Assembly (NCBI GenBank): GCA_949752745.1
Contig: OX457024.1
Location: 103,835,690 to 103,899,689 of the forward strand
DNA: 64,000 bases
Direction: 5' to 3'
From: Protula sp. h YS-2021
Lineage: Eukaryota; Annelida; Polychaeta; Sabellida; Serpulidae
Part shown: positions 40,575 to 54,289 of the stretch, in pieces
Position numbering within the stretch: the first letter of the stretch is position 1
Layout: every line of letters starts with the position of its first letter
Program-made: the position numbers and the translations under genes
The notes under the pieces: model-generated
The model's input: the letters and a program-made list of their open reading frames with translations, nothing else
What the model was told of the DNA's origin: nothing
The model's database searches: none

Positions 40575-42022
40575 ATTAGTCCCCCGCCGCCGCGTAGCGC
40601 GGAGCGGGGGACTATTGAATTTGGGTCTGTCAGTCCGTCTGTCCGTCCGTCCGTCTGTCTGTCTGTCTGTCGAATCATTGTGCAGCGCTAGCGCCATTGG
40701 AGAGAATCGATTCATTCTTTGCATACATGTAGACTAGGGTGGCGGACAGTGCACGGAGGGGTCATTTTCAAAAAATCTAAAAAATTGTAAAAAAACTGAA
40801 ATTTTACAAAATTCAACGTTGTGCAGCGCTAGCGCCGTAACCATTGGAGAGAATCGATTCGTTCTTTGCATAAGTGTAGTCTAGGTGGCGGACAGTGAAC
40901 GCTTGGGTTATTTTCAAAAAATCTGAAAATTGTGAAAATACTGAAACTTTACAAAATTCAACTATCAGAGCCAAATATGCGACATTTGTGCACGGCTAGC
41001 GCCGTAACAAGTGGAGCGATTCAATTCATTTTGTGCACACTTTTGGACCAGAGCCTTTTATTCTGCACCGTGACCACTGTCTGTCTGTCTGTCCGTTCGT
41101 CCGTCCGTCTGTGTGTTCCACTTTCAGGAACCTAAGTTTGTACGGATCGTATCTCAACTATCGAATCGTTGTGCTGCGCTAGCGCCATAACCATTGGAAA
41201 GAATCGATTCATTCTCTGCAAAAGTGTAGAGCAGGGTGGCGGAGAGTGCACGCAGGGTCATTTTCAAAAATCTCAAAAATTGTGAAAATACTGAAACTTT
41301 ACAAAATTTAACAAATACAGGCAAATATGGGACATTTGTGCACGGTTAGGGCCAGAACAAGTGGAGCGATTCAATTTATTTTGTGCACGCGTTTAGACCA
41401 CCGCCTGTAGTAGTAGAAGTGGAAGAAGAAGACGAAAAATGAGAAGAAGAAGAAGAAAAAGAAGAAGAAGAAGAAGAAAAGGCATGTAATTATAATATTT
41501 CATTGTTCTTTACATTATATTTCCACAAAATTTATTTTACTTAACATTGCAATATGGATTAGAAAGAAAATTAGCAGATCATTTGCCATCGGAAAGTTAC
41601 AGCAAAAGGGATATACAAATAGTAAAGATGTTTTCAAGACATTTGGTTGTTCCTATTCCTACAGACTACGTAAAAACAAGCTGACACCAGTTGCACATTT
41701 AATCCACCGGCGAGTAATTTGTCGTATACCTTTACAGTTTGACTTCGACGCCAGAGATCAAAACCACCATCTAGATATCCCAGTTCCAACACCACAAGTG
41801 AATTTAATAAATTAGATTAGATTTTCCTAATTAGCGGTTAGTCCCTTGGAACTAATAACAGGTATGACTACATTGGTTACTATATAATATATCTTGTCCA
41901 TTGTCCAACGCATTGAGACTTCCAATTATGTGTATGTAATTTGTCACTTTCAAATCTTTTTTTCACGGCTTCCTTCCATATTATCTGTGTAGCGGATGCC
42001 CTTTGGGACAACCCGTACGGCG
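40575..42022. mobile_element. Element with AGTCCCCCGCC ends and TCCGTC tract
   Basis: AGTCCCCCGCCG at the left is mirrored by CGGCGGGGGACT at 42,018-42,029. Inside, a block containing TGTGCAGCGCTAGCGCC is repeated three to four times (40,680, 40,823, 40,980, 41,170) and two TCTGTC/CCGTC tracts occur. A GAAGAA microsatellite is at 41,410-41,480. No transposase is recognised and no clear target duplication was found, so the borders are provisional. Confidence 0.45.
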
Positions 42023-44250
42023 GGGGACTTGTGGTTATTAATTAATGATTATTAAGTTTTCATTTCAATAAAAAGAAAAATGGAAAATGAGTACTGGGGA
42101 ATTATGAGTTGTCGTGGAGACATTTGTTTTTGCTTGCAAAAACAAGAGGCTAAATAGGTGTCATTGATAGTGTGTGATGTAAGCGTGTGGTTTGTTTGCA
42201 CTGGCCATTCTAGTTGAATCTCTAAATACATATGCAACTAAATAACAGATTTTGTTAATCCTATAAGGCATGCCTTAAATCATTTGAAGGAGACACATGT
42301 AATTTGAGGTCCGGTTTTAGAGGTTAAATTTTTAGGGTCTTAACTAAAGGTATATAATTAGTGGAGCTGTCCTTTTACTCACAGAAAATATCGAATCATG
42401 TTAAAAGGTGAAAACACAAGATACGGCTGAAAGCTGTTGCAACTTCATATATATTATTGATTTAAAAATGCACTACTCTTAATTATTTTTTCTTTGAACA
42501 ACTCTTCTCCGACTGCAAAAACGTCAATGGTATTTGCACTTCATAGATCACAATAAATTTATCAAACGATAAATCAATCAAAACCAGGTTAGTTGAAAGT
42601 TTTGAAATAGCTTTTTCTTCATTTTACTCTTTTTCTAAGAAATAATGAAACTTCTACGAAACTGTTTGAAATTACCCATTGATAATGAGATAAAGTTGTG
42701 AATTATTGCTAATGTTTTATTATTTTTATTATTACTATTAATACTGTTGTATAATATTACTATGTTTTTATTAACACATCTATATTATTCTGTAGTGTAA
42801 TGATACTTTATATAGCTTTTATGATAGTGGTGCGCATAGCGTGGTCCGTTTTACAAATTTCTCAGACAGCGTTATACCAGAGCTGTCGAAGTAGTGAACC
42901 AAAACATGTTTAGTATTTTGTAATGCTCAAGTAAATAGTGAAGAAATCTGATAGAGCTGATAAGTCTTGATAAACGGTTGTTTGAAGAAGGCTTTTCATT
43001 CCTGTTATTTATTCTCTTGATAAAAGCAAATAAACATCCTTGGTTTCATGTCAAGATAATTAACACTTTGCAAGTCAATCACACGCAAAGAGTATATTGA
43101 AACTGTGCGAGCCATTTCCTGGCGCCTTTTTTGTCGTGGCAGTGGTCTGTCATTTTGTTCCTGCTTCCCCACTGACAACACTGGTATTTTGCACATTTCT
43201 TCTACTCGATGTGAAGTTGTCCCCTATTGTCCTCCCATGATAACGTGTCCATGGACAAAACAGATAACAGAAATTCAACAGATAACAGTGTATTAACCAA
43301 TGCTGCAGCCAAAGAACCTTTGTCCATACAGTGGCCCACGTCATCAGCCAAACTGGTGCATTCACGATGTGCTTTATTCGCATACGGCAGATACTCTGAT
43401 TACAATGAAGTACTTGTGTAGGTTTTATTTTAAAAACCTGAAATAAAAAAGTAAATAAATAAAAAGTTGTTGTCTAAACACGCTGAAAAGTTTTAATCTC
43501 TATGTAACGGGAGAAATTGATTCAATAATGTGTCTTTATGCCAACTGTTTATTATTTGGGGATAGGTTTAGCTTATTTTGTGTTAATTTACACCTGTGCC
43601 GATATCCCTTTGTTCTCACAGTCCATTATTTAAATGTAATGGACTGGTGGGAGTCGATTTTTTTTAAATAATGGACTCTTTGCTGTTCGAGTCCATTATT
43701 TTAAAACAATGGATTCGCTGCTGTTTGAAATGAAATTAAACAAGTATATCAGTGAATGTACCGCTGAAAGATATCTGAATATCTGAATGTACACTCCTTC
43801 GGTCAAGAGCTCACTGAAAAAAATCTCAAGTAAAAAAGCAGAAAGGTGGTGGTAGGAATTTTGGTCAGCGAACAAAAGTGGAAGCATCGTGCCTCCACAA
43901 ACAAAAATTTTGGTCATGTTGGAAGTTTCATATTTTCTTTAATTTTTGGTTAAATCCAAAAACAATCCCACGTCGCACAATCGCAATATATATCCCTTCG
44001 CTCCATAAAAACTCAAAAGGCTGCCGTGCAGAATAACTGAGAAATTGCGCGTATAAAAGTGCCCCCACAGTACCCCCCAGAAACAAAAAATTTGGTCAGT
44101 TTGAAGTTTCACGCTCTTCGCTAATTATTGGTCAAATTCGAAAAAAATAACCCCAGATCGCACAACTCCAACACATGTTGTTACTTCCTACAAAAATCAA
44201 AAGCCTGCGGTGAAACGTGAGTGAGTAATCGCGCGTACAAAAGTAGGGAT
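42023..44250. other. Intronic DNA with short palindromic repeats
   Basis: GTCCATTATTTAAA and TTTAAATAATGGAC words form a cluster of small inverted repeats at 43,621-43,715. Two related blocks with AGTTTCA and CAAAAATTTGGTCA words are repeated about 185 bp apart (43,910, 44,095). No gene is seen. Confidence 0.4.
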
Positions 44251-44345
44251 ACTTGTGTGGGACAGACGGACGGACGAACAGATAGACAGACGGACAGACG
44301 GACAACGAACGCTTTATAAGTTCCCCGCTCCGCGAGTACCGCGGT
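44251..44345. repeat. GGACGGACG/GACAGACAG tract, inverted dispersed-repeat end
   Basis: The tract is the reverse complement of the TCTGTC/CCGTC tracts seen at 18.7, 36.05 and 40.6 kb. It is followed by TTCCCCGCTCCGCG, which resembles the complement of the GCGGAGCGGGGGACT border at 40.6 kb. Confidence 0.55.
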
Positions 44346-44789
44346 GGCATGGGACTAACAAGCTAAAACAACCACCGTTCCATGTGTTAACCAACCCCCC
44401 CGGCCAGTCCCACTATGCTCCGTCTCCCCCTCGCCGCCCCCGTTCCTCCATCCCACCCCACCCCGCCCCCTCGCGTTGTGTGTGTGTGTCTGAATGTGTG
44501 TGTGTGTTTACTAAATTTTACGAAAGAATTTGCATCCAATGTTCGATTCAGTTGGACATTTTCATTAATGATCTCCAAGAACTCTTTTTCCATGTTTACA
44601 CTTCGCACACCACACAGTGAATGAAAGACTCGGATTTCTCACACCTTGTTCATTGATTTCAAACCAGACAGCGCCTGACAAAATGAGTCACAACAAAAAG
44701 TGGGCGACACAATTTCACACCAGACTTTTGTTAGGGACAGTCCATGGAATTGGTTATGAATTGTGTAAACTAAGTCAGATACAGAAATC
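44346..44789. other. Intronic DNA, no gene seen
   Basis: C-rich stretch at 44,395-44,475 followed by a TG microsatellite (44,477-44,508). Confidence 0.4.
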
Positions 44790-44870
44790 AGAGGGTACAA
44801 GAGTTCAAATAATGGACAGTTCCTCGGCGTTGCCTCGGAACTGTCCCTTATTTGAACTCTTGGACCCTCT
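44790..44870. repeat. Hairpin with 34-bp arms
   Basis: The left arm 44,790-44,823 and right arm 44,837-44,870 pair almost fully (two mismatches), with a 13-base loop TCGGCGTTGCCTC. The loop word also occurs at 24,109-24,121. It may be a tiny foldback element or the source of a stem-loop RNA. Confidence 0.7.
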
Positions 44871-45489
44871 ACGTACTGTATCCTATACAGAAATAGGTTC
44901 TCGTTTGTCAGATAATTCAGTCCACGAAAGATTCTCGCTTTTTTAACTGAGTGAAGTGTTTAATATGTACTGAAGGACAAAAGAAAGTGCAGGCCTAAAC
45001 TTTGACTATTTTTGAAGAGTAGTTGTTGTCATGAAATTTTAACCGGTAGAATATGACCCAGTTTTCTACCACATACTTCTGTTATATTATCTGCTTCTCA
45101 GTTTTTAAGGTATGTATGAAAGTTTCTGATGTGTGACAATCACTGTGGATCCCTATTCTTTGATTTTTTTCTTCCTTTTGAGCTTTCGTATGCAAATCCA
45201 TCATTTGATTACACCTGTGGGCGGTTCAGTAACAGCAAGCAAACGTTCAGATACCGCGGCTTCTACCAAACTATCGGAACCAAGCCATAGGCACGATACA
45301 GGCTGCCACTTTAACACCAGTGGTACCTCGATACTTCGGGTGTAGTAAAATGGCTGTTTAGAAGCTAGACAGGCGTAAATCATCACATAGATAACGCTCA
45401 GGATAGACCTTGAAGTGGTCGTCGTCGTGTTACAACGTCTCGTCCGGGTCGCCGTATCCGGATAATATACCTTCGTGATCGTTTTCGCA
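44871..45489. other. Intronic DNA, no gene seen
   Basis: No feature recognised. Confidence 0.4.
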
Positions 45490-48020
45490 GCACGACAATG
45501 GTCGCAGCGGAGGCACCCGGAAAGACAATGATCGCAGTCGAGGCACCTGGAGAGACAATGGTCGCAGCGGAGGCACAAGGAAAGACAATGGTCGCAGCGG
45601 AGGCACCTGGAAAGACAATGGTCGCAGCGGAGGCAGAAGGAACGACAATGGTCGCAGCGGAGGCACCTGGAAAGACAATGGTCGCAGCGGAGGCACAAGG
45701 AAAGACAATGGTCGCAGAGGAGGCATCCGAAAAGACAATGGTCGCAGTGGAGGCACCCGCAAACACAATGATCGCAGCGGAGGCACCCCGAAAGACAACG
45801 GTCGCAGTGGAAGCACCCGGAGAGAAAATGGTCGCAGCGGAGGCACCCGGAAAGACAATGGTTGCAGCGGAGTCACCCGGAAAGACAATGGTCGCAGTGG
45901 AGACACCCGAAAAGACAATGGTCACACCGGAGGCACCCAGAAAGACAGTGGTTGCAGTGGAGGTACCCGGAAAGGCAATGGTCGCGCAGTGGAGGCTTCC
46001 GGAAAGACAATGGTCGCAGCGGAAGCACTCTGAGAGAAAATAGTCGCTGGGGAGGCACCCTGAAAGACATTGGTCGCCACGGAGGCGCCCTGAGAGAAAA
46101 TGGTCGGAGCGGAGGCACCCGGAAAGACAATGGCCGCAGTGGTGGAACCCGGAAAGACAATGGCTGCAGTGGAGGAACCCGGAAAGACAATGGTCGAAGC
46201 GGAGGCACCCTGAAAGACAATGGTCGCAGTGGAGGAACCCGGAAAGACAATGGTCGCAGTGGAGGCACCCGGAAAGACAATGGTCGCAGCGGAAGCACCC
46301 GGAGAGAAAATGGTCGCAAAGGAAGCACCCGGAAAAACAATGGTCGCAGCGGAGACGCCCGGAAAGACAATGGTTGCAGCGGAGTCACCCGGAAAGACAA
46401 TGGTCGCAGTGGAGACACCCGAAAAGACAATGGTCACACCGGAGGCACCCAGAAAGACAGTGGTTGCAGTGGAGGTACCCGGAAAGGCAATGGCCGCAAC
46501 GGAGGCGCTCGGAGAGAAAATGGTCGCAGCGGAGGCACCAGGAAAGACAATGGTCGCGCAGTGGAGGCTTCCGGAAAGACAATGGTCGCAGCGGAAGCAC
46601 TCTGAGAGAAAATAGTCGCTGGGGAGGCACCCTGAAAGACATTGGTCGCCACGGAGGCGCCCTGAGAGAAAATGGTCGGAGCGGAGGCACCCGGAAAGAC
46701 AATGGCCGCAGTGGTGGAACCCGGAAAGACAATGGCCGCAGTGGAGGAACCCGGAAAGACAATGGTCGAAGCGGAGGCACCCTGAAAGACAATGGTCGCA
46801 GTGGAGGAACCCGGAAAGACAATGGTCGCAGTGGAGGCACCCGGAAAGACAATGGTCGCAGCGGAAGCAACCGGAGAGAAAATGGTCGCAAAGGAAGCAC
46901 CCGGAAAAACAATGGTCGCAGCGGAGACGCCCGGAGAGAAAACAGTCGTAGTGGAGGCACCCGGAAAGACAATGCTCGCGGAGGAGGCATCCGGAAAGAC
47001 AATGGTCGCAGTGGAGACACCCGGAAAGGCAATGGTCGCAGAGGAGGCACACAGAAAGACAGTTGTCGCAGTGGAGGCACCCGGTAAGGCAATGGCCGCA
47101 GCGGAGGCGCCCGGAGAGAAATGGTCGCAGTTGAGGCACCCGGAAAGACAATGGCCGCAGCGGAGGCGCCCGGAGAGAAAATGGTTGCAGCGGAGGCACC
47201 CGGAAAGACAATGGTCGCAGCGGAAGCACTCTGAGAGAAAATAGTCGCAGTGGAGGCGTCCGGAGAGAAAATGGTCGCAGCGGAGGCACCTGAAAAGACA
47301 ATACCCGCAGCGGAGGCGCCCGAAGAGAAAATGGTTGCAGCAGAGGCACCCGGAAAGACAATGGTTGCAGCGGAGGCACCCGGAGAGACAACAATCGAAG
47401 CGGAGGCATTCGGAAAGACAATGGTCGCAGTGAAGGCACCCGGAAAGACAATGCTCGCAGAAGAGGTGCCCGGGAAAAACATTGGTGGCAGCGGAGGCGC
47501 CCGGAGAGAAAACAGTCTCAGCGGAGGCACCAGGAAAGACAATTGTGGCAGTGGGGGCACCCAAAAAGAAAAGGGTCGCAGCGGAGGCAGCCGGAAAGAC
47601 AATGGTCGCAGCGGAGGCGCCCGGAGAGAAAATTGTCGCAGTAGAGGCACCCGGAAAGACAGTGGTCACAGCAGAGGCGCCCGGAGAGAAAATAGTCGCA
47701 GCGGAGGCACCCGGAAAGACAGTGGTCGCAGTGGAGGTACCCGGAAAGACAGTGGTCGCAGCGGAGGCACCCGGAAAGACAATGGTCGCAGCGGTGGCAC
47801 CCGGAAAGACAATGGTCGCGGAGGAGGCACCCGGAAAGACAATGGTCGCGGAGGAGGCACCTGGAAAGACAATGGTCGCAGTGGAGGCACCCGGAAAGAC
47901 AATGGTCGCAGCGGAGGCACCCGGAAAGACAATGGCCGCAGTGGAGGTACCCGGAAAGACAGTGGCCGCAGCAGAGGCGCCCGGAGAGAAAATGGTGCAA
48001 TGGAGGCACCCGGAAATACA
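45490..48020. repeat. 30-bp minisatellite, about 84 copies, open in several frames
   Basis: The unit is GGAGGCACCCGGAAA followed by GACAATGGTCGCAGC, i.e. two 15-bp halves. Larger blocks are themselves duplicated: GTCGCGCAGTGGAGGCTTCC occurs at 45,981 and again at 46,553, a 572-bp period. Multiple frames on both strands run over 200-500 codons without stops, as ten-residue repeats. No initiation context, splice signals or codon-selective pattern points to a real protein. Confidence 0.92.
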
Positions 48021-49235
48021 AATAACTGAAGAAATAAAAAATACTTATTAGACGTCTCTGTGGAAATGTAATCTGTGCGCATAACCGCACATGAGAATGG
48101 TGATGAATGAAAGCAGACATCGGAATCAAATTCGTTTGGCGAACACTCACAATAACGACCTTGGAAAATGTGTAATTGGCGTAATGCTGTGTCCAGGCTA
48201 CACGCAGATGGGTGCCAACGAGCAGAAAGAGCCATCGGTGAACGTTAAGCCTCGGTGTTTGTCGGTTTAATTGAGATGGTGCTGCTCATTTTTGATCAAA
48301 TGGTTTGCTTTCGGCAAGCAAACGACTCGCAGACAGGTTACTGAGTAACGTTTTATAACACTTAATGATGTGACCTTTGTGGTGTTTCAGTTGCATTTTT
48401 CTTGGGGGGCTGAAATAACGATGACATGTGTTTACTTTATTTATAATAGATTAGGTTAAAATTTCTTTGCTCATATGTCAAAAGAATGATCAGTTTCATT
48501 TCAGTATAAGCTTTCTATTGTCCTTCATTTACATAGCCTTTTTCAATTCTTTACAATCTAGATGAAGAAATGACATTTGAGAAGTTGAGAAAAGTCGCTG
48601 TTCAAAATGTCGATGATTAGATGCTAAATATTTTACTGTAGAAAAAGCCATGGTAGAACAGGATGTTACCTACGTTAAAGTGTATTTACTGTTTAATAAC
48701 ATTTTAAAAAAACAGTATTAGTAGCGATAGGTTATATTTTTTTATTTTGTTGGCCTAATGCGCACAAGCAATAAGACTACATATCAAACATAAAAAACGG
48801 AGTTGTAATAAAAATACAAAGTGGAAAGGAATAGTAAGCTGGCAATGCTGGAGAGACCGCTGAAAGTCACTTCATTGTGTCATAAAGAAATGATATTGTA
48901 AAGCCTGGCTGGGCGAGCCTGCATAGCGTGAAAAGCCTTCAGGGTCTCTGTGGTGAAAATTAAGCCATTTGCCAAAAATATAGATCATTTCGGGTGCGGT
49001 AAATTGCTTTAGTAGAAAAAGGGCACATTGAATTTTTATAACGTAAGATGTATTAAGTTTTTCTGGCGAATTATCTAATCCTGTAACGCTTGTTTTGTCT
49101 TATTCCAAGTGGATCATACATTTATGTCTGGCATTGTTTATTCGAATTGTCAGAAACATTAACTAAATGATGTCTTTAATAGAAATTGAATATGAAGGGG
49201 GAAAGGGAAACATAAATGTGACTCTTGCTGTAGGA
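48021..49235. other. Intronic DNA, no gene seen
   Basis: AT-rich with no recognised feature. Confidence 0.4.
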
Positions 49236-49540
49236 TATGTTGGCAGCTTATTGGTATTAGGGCTCTTACTGTGCCAGTTATCTGCCCATCCCTTACTGGG
49301 GCTCTTACTCTGTGCCAGTTATCTGCCCATCCTTTATTCGGGCTTTGACTGTGTGCCAGTAACTGCCCATCTTTGACTGGGGCTCCTACTGTGTGCTAGT
49401 TGTCTGCCCATCCTTTACTGGGAGTCTTACTGTGTGCCAGTTATCTGCCCATCTTTAACTGGGGCTCTTACTGTGTGCCAGTTATCTGCCCATCCTCTAC
49501 TGGGGCTCTTACTGTGTGCCAGTTATCTGCCATCCTTACT
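49236..49540. repeat. About 40-bp minisatellite (GTGTGCCAGTTATCTGCCCA)
   Basis: About seven units with the core GGGGCTCTTACTGTGTGCCA then GTTATCTGCCCATCC. Non-coding. Confidence 0.85.
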
Positions 49541-49789
49541 TATATCAATTTAAGACCTGTGGCTTTTGGGCTCGTGCATTGTCATTAGTAATGACGGAAC
49601 AGAATGCTGGGATCGGGTCGGGAATCTTTGTTTAACTGATGGATAAAACACCAAGGGGACAATATGGGATAGGGGCGGGACAGATTGCTTACATTGCCAA
49701 CAATGTATTTACTAGACATATAAGCCAATATTCTTTAACAGGAGCCATCCAGTCACCTTGCGAATTAGACATAGTTTGTCAGTGTCATC

Positions 49790-50516
49790 GCTGTCTGGAT
49801 TAACCAGGTTTTACTTGCGCTGCGTTGTGTTGTCGTGATTAACCAGGTTTTACCGTAAGCGGCACTGTGATGTCGGGATTAACCTGGTTTTACTGTACAC
49901 GACATTGTGTTGTTGGGATTAACCAGGTTTTACAATACACAGCATTGCGTTGTCGGGATTAGCCAGATTTTACTGTACACGGCATTGCACTGTTGGGATT
50001 AGCCAGGTTTTACTGTACACGGCATTGCGTTGTCGGGTTTAACCAGGTTTTACTGTACACGGCATTGTGTTGTCGGGATTAACCTGGTTTTACTGTACAC
50101 GGCATTGCGTTGTCTGGATTAACCAGGTTTTACTGTACACGGCATTGCGTTGTCTGGATTAACCAGGTTTTACTGTACACGGCATTGCACTGTCGGGATT
50201 AGCCAGGTTTTACTGTACACGGCATTGCGTTGTCGGGTTTAACCAGGTTTTACTGTACACGGCATTGCGTTGTCGGGATTAACCAGGTTTTACTGTACAC
50301 GGCATTGCGTTGTCGGGATTAACCAGGTTTTACTGTACACGGCATTGCGTTGTCGGGATTAACCAGGTTTTACTGTACACGGCATTGCGTTGTCGGGATT
50401 AACCAGGTTTTACTGTACACGGCATTGCGTTGTCGGGATTAACCAGGTTTTACTGTACACGGCATTGCGTTGTCGGGATTAACCAGGTTTTACTGTACAC
50501 GGCATTGCGTTGTACA
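49790..50516. repeat. 40-bp satellite (GGGATTAACCAGGTTTTACT), about 18 copies
   Basis: The unit TTGTCGGGATTAACCAGGTT then TTACTGTACACGGCATTGCG repeats with a steady 40-bp period. Copies become more uniform toward the right end, as expected from recent local expansion. Degenerate relatives lie near 22.1 and 22.8 kb. Confidence 0.9.
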
Positions 50517-53500
50517 CAGTACATTGATAATCATCATGGCGGGAACATCTTATCAGTTATTGAACTTCGGTAAATTGATTCTTTATTGTGAGAAAAAAAA
50601 AACACTAATAATAAAAAGAAGTGGACCCTGATTTGTTTACATCTCTGCAGTTACATTCTTTAGTGAAAATAAATTTGTTTGTATTTTTCTGCCCCTACGC
50701 ACTGACATTACAAAAACACCTGTGCCATTTTCCTTCCATTGATGATAATCAGTAATAACTGCTGACAGATCAATTTCCAGCAGAAAATTGCCATCAACTT
50801 TTAAATAAATCTTTAAACAAACCCTATATATTAGATAATTTTTGAAAAAAAAAAATTACTTCAAACTTAAAATGAGACTGTAATCAGTGAAAAATATTTT
50901 TAAATTTTTAGAGATGGATTTTCATCTTTTGCTATTTGAAGCTCTTGGAAAATGACCAAATATCACTATTCTCAGTATTCTCTAAATACAAAAAGAGACT
51001 TACTTCACATGCTAACACCCGTCCAAACTATTAGCTAAATGTAATTTGAACAAAAGAAATCTTTGTAGGAGGTTTCAAGTGCTATGCCATTAGGAAATTT
51101 AGAACCTACCGTTTATGGAAAGGTGTTTTGGAATAATATTTTTTTATCTTACATTACACCAGTAGCAAAGACAAAGCTGTTTTAAGTGAAGAAATGCTCT
51201 TAAATACTCGCAAATTGACCTTGAAAATGTTTCCAGTAAATAATTCGACGTTCGATCAACGCTGGATAGACCTGCACACGACGTCGGATCAACGTTGGGT
51301 TTTGGTTCTTTATGGAGGTCGAACCAAAGTCTACCTTTCGACATTAGATAGACATCGTTAAACCGATATCTTACCAATGTTGTGCAAAGGTTGCAAATCG
51401 AGGTAGAAACAGCGTGTATTGCTCCGGCTTTGTAAAGACATCGGGAAATTGACAATGTTTAGGCCATGGGACAATAACAATCTAGAATCGCCATGAAACA
51501 ATCATGATGTGACCACCCTCCATTCTTCCTAGTTTCAGTCTGATTACGACTTAAAATTTCAATGATCTATTTGACGTCATATTTAGAACTTTATCCATGA
51601 CGACAACAATGAGAAGAAATTTGCAGAAATCTGGGCCACCACCTATTGAGAAAAGCGTTTAATGATATGCAGTTGACAAAATTAAGTATTATTTAATAAC
51701 TTCTTCTTAAAGGATAATTTGAATTTGTTGCTTACCTTTGTTAAGTCAAAAGCTTGCAAAGATGAAAGTGTACTGGCCATGCTTCCCCACGTGTTTTTCT
51801 CCTCAGTGGTTCGTCATTTGTCCCTGCTTCTTCTCTGACCACACTGACCGTAGGACCGCCACATTTTGCACAGGTGTAGTACTTGAAGTATTTGTACTAC
51901 CGGTACTTGTTTACCTTGCTTTTTGTTTTCATCGTTGTCTTTGCCTTTTATTTTCATTGTCAAAATACTCGAAAACAGTGATTTAACAAAAAAAAAAAGT
52001 ACACTGAATTAAACATGGAGAAGTCATCGGGGCTTTGCCAGCACGGCAGCTCATGCGATCAGCACGATGTGTTTTATTTGCATAAAGGAGATGAAAAACT
52101 TGTACTGGTTTAGTAACAACGGAGCGGTGATGCAAAATATATCCTGGTTAAATTTAATACACTCATTAATACACTCAATATATTATCAGCTAAGAGTAGC
52201 GCATAATTCTTGTATGTTCTGTTAATTAAAGTGGAAATTTTCAGGGATAAAAGTGTTGTTATAATGCCTTAGTTAAAAAATAACATTTTATCAAATTGGT
52301 AGGAAACCATGTTTTTTTTCTAGAAAGGTTTATCATTCGCAAATACTGATCCCTTCATAACTGGCAGGTCTGTAAAAGAAAATCACAGCAAACACAGAAA
52401 TGGTACGAAGAGAGAAATGATAGGCCCAGTGTTCAACATTTTGCTTTTGCGAAATTGGTTCTTTTTTTTTTTTCTTGGGCTTAATACAAAATTGGCGTCC
52501 TCAAACAAGTGCAAGCATGACAATGGCTGACTGGAAATTACCCGACTTTGGACATTCCCCCACTTTGGAAATTATCCTACTCGAGAGTGCTCGGGAAATA
52601 TTCTATTGCTTTCTTTTTTTTGGGGGGTGGGGAGGGAATGTTTTCTGCTGATAAAGGGAAACAAATTGTTGATCTTTTTATAAACTTCATACATGTTTGG
52701 GCGCGTTGAAGATTAATCTCCAAGACAGCCATGTGGAGGGACGGCACCAGAAGGTATTTCGCGAATTACCACTTACCACTTTCAAGAGCAAGAGCATAGC
52801 CTTGTGAATGCGACTATCGCGCAGATTATGGGAGGCCTAACTACATAAACCGCCACATTGCTTGATAACACACAACATACACGTGTAACGTGACGTGTAG
52901 AAACCACAGTTGTGCGGCAGACCTTGGATTGTTTAGTACGATTTCTTAAAACTTGGTAGGCTTACAAGATAATCGCTTGGATAGTTTTATTTGATACTTT
53001 TCTGGGCATTTTAGCTGCTAACATTGCTTTAGCATCTCACAAACGCTGGTGGAGATTTGCTTTGAACTAAATAAATGGCCAGTTTGCGCTGTCACATTGA
53101 CACCTTTTAAAAGTTTTTAAAGCTTGTTTTCAAAATGTTTCCTCACTCAGAAATTTCATTTTGATTTCTTTCAAATTTTGTGTGAATATATCCTAGGTAC
53201 TTCTTTCTTGAAACTTGTTTTTTGACGATTCGCCAAAAAGGTGATGTGACGTTTTTGAAATTGTGTGTTAGTTTTCAAAATGTTTCTTTTCCCGTAACTT
53301 TTACCGGATATCTTTCAAATTTTGTATGAATGCTTTGGTGCTCTCTTGCGAAATTGCTCTTTTGGCGATTCTCCAAACGTGGCCAAAGACGCCGTTTTTA
53401 CTTTTTAGCCAGTTTTCAAACTGCTTCTTCTACCATAATTATCATCAAATTCCTTTCAAATTTTATATCCTAGATGGTTCTTTCTTAATTACGTTGGGCT

Positions 53501-54289
53501 ATTAGCAAGAAATTGGCCAAATGACGCTATTTTGTACTTCTGGTTAGCTAGTTTTCAAACTGTCTTTTCTTAACTCAGTTGTCATCTGATTCCTTCTAAG
53601 TTCTGTAGGAATGTTCTCCGAGGAGCCATCTCTTGAGATGTTATTTTTTTGGCAAGTCGCCAAAAAATAGCGGTATTTTTTTAAACTTTTTGAGATGTGT
53701 TTTTTTAATGTATTACCTCCTTCTTGCAGTTATTCTATATGGAAAAATGCTCTTATTTTCTCAAGAAGCTCAAGAGATTAGGCAAATGCTGGCCTTTGGA
53801 AAATGTTCATTATCTCGTTTTTTAAATAACTCTACTCTCACTTTTTGGCTACCCTACAATCCTTTTGATAATTGATTTGCAAGATCTCAGCTTGTCACAA
53901 AGCTGGTTTATATAAGCATTTTAGTGTCATAGTTATACCCAAATTCAGACAGCACTTTTTCCTTTGTGTTGTTGTTACACAGATGCTTACATTTGATTAG
54001 TTTATAATCTAACAACTTGCTGTTCTGCCTCGGCGGTTGGTCATGATTATTAGCACAGTCTTGTTTCGGTATAAAATTCCCATATCGCATCGCATTTTCT
54101 CTAACGCTTCTCTGTGCTACTTTTTGCAGCCGTTTTTGTTATTTTAAAATACATTTGAGAGCTTTCTTTACTCGTTTTAGCTTATATTAATAAGTTACAG
54201 GTCTGCAAGGTCTTTCTGTGGACAGATTTTATGTTGTTATTATTTTTTCATGAACCATTTTATGAACTAGCACCTAACTTACTATCAGA
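50517..54289. other. Intronic DNA, no gene seen
   Basis: AT-rich. Around 51,240-51,420 there are ACGTTCGATCAACG and ATCAACGTTGGGTTTTGG words of a known-looking dispersed type. A short GGACATTCCCCCACTTTGG tract lies at 52,550-52,568. From 53,130 to 53,720 a loosely repeated block of about 170 bp (CAAATTTTGT...TTTGGCGATTC) is seen. Confidence 0.45.

Noticed and set aside
45201..48235. Long open frames on both strands, up to 509 codons
   Set aside because: They are by-products of a 30-bp repeat with no stop codons; several frames are equally open and none has a start or splice context.
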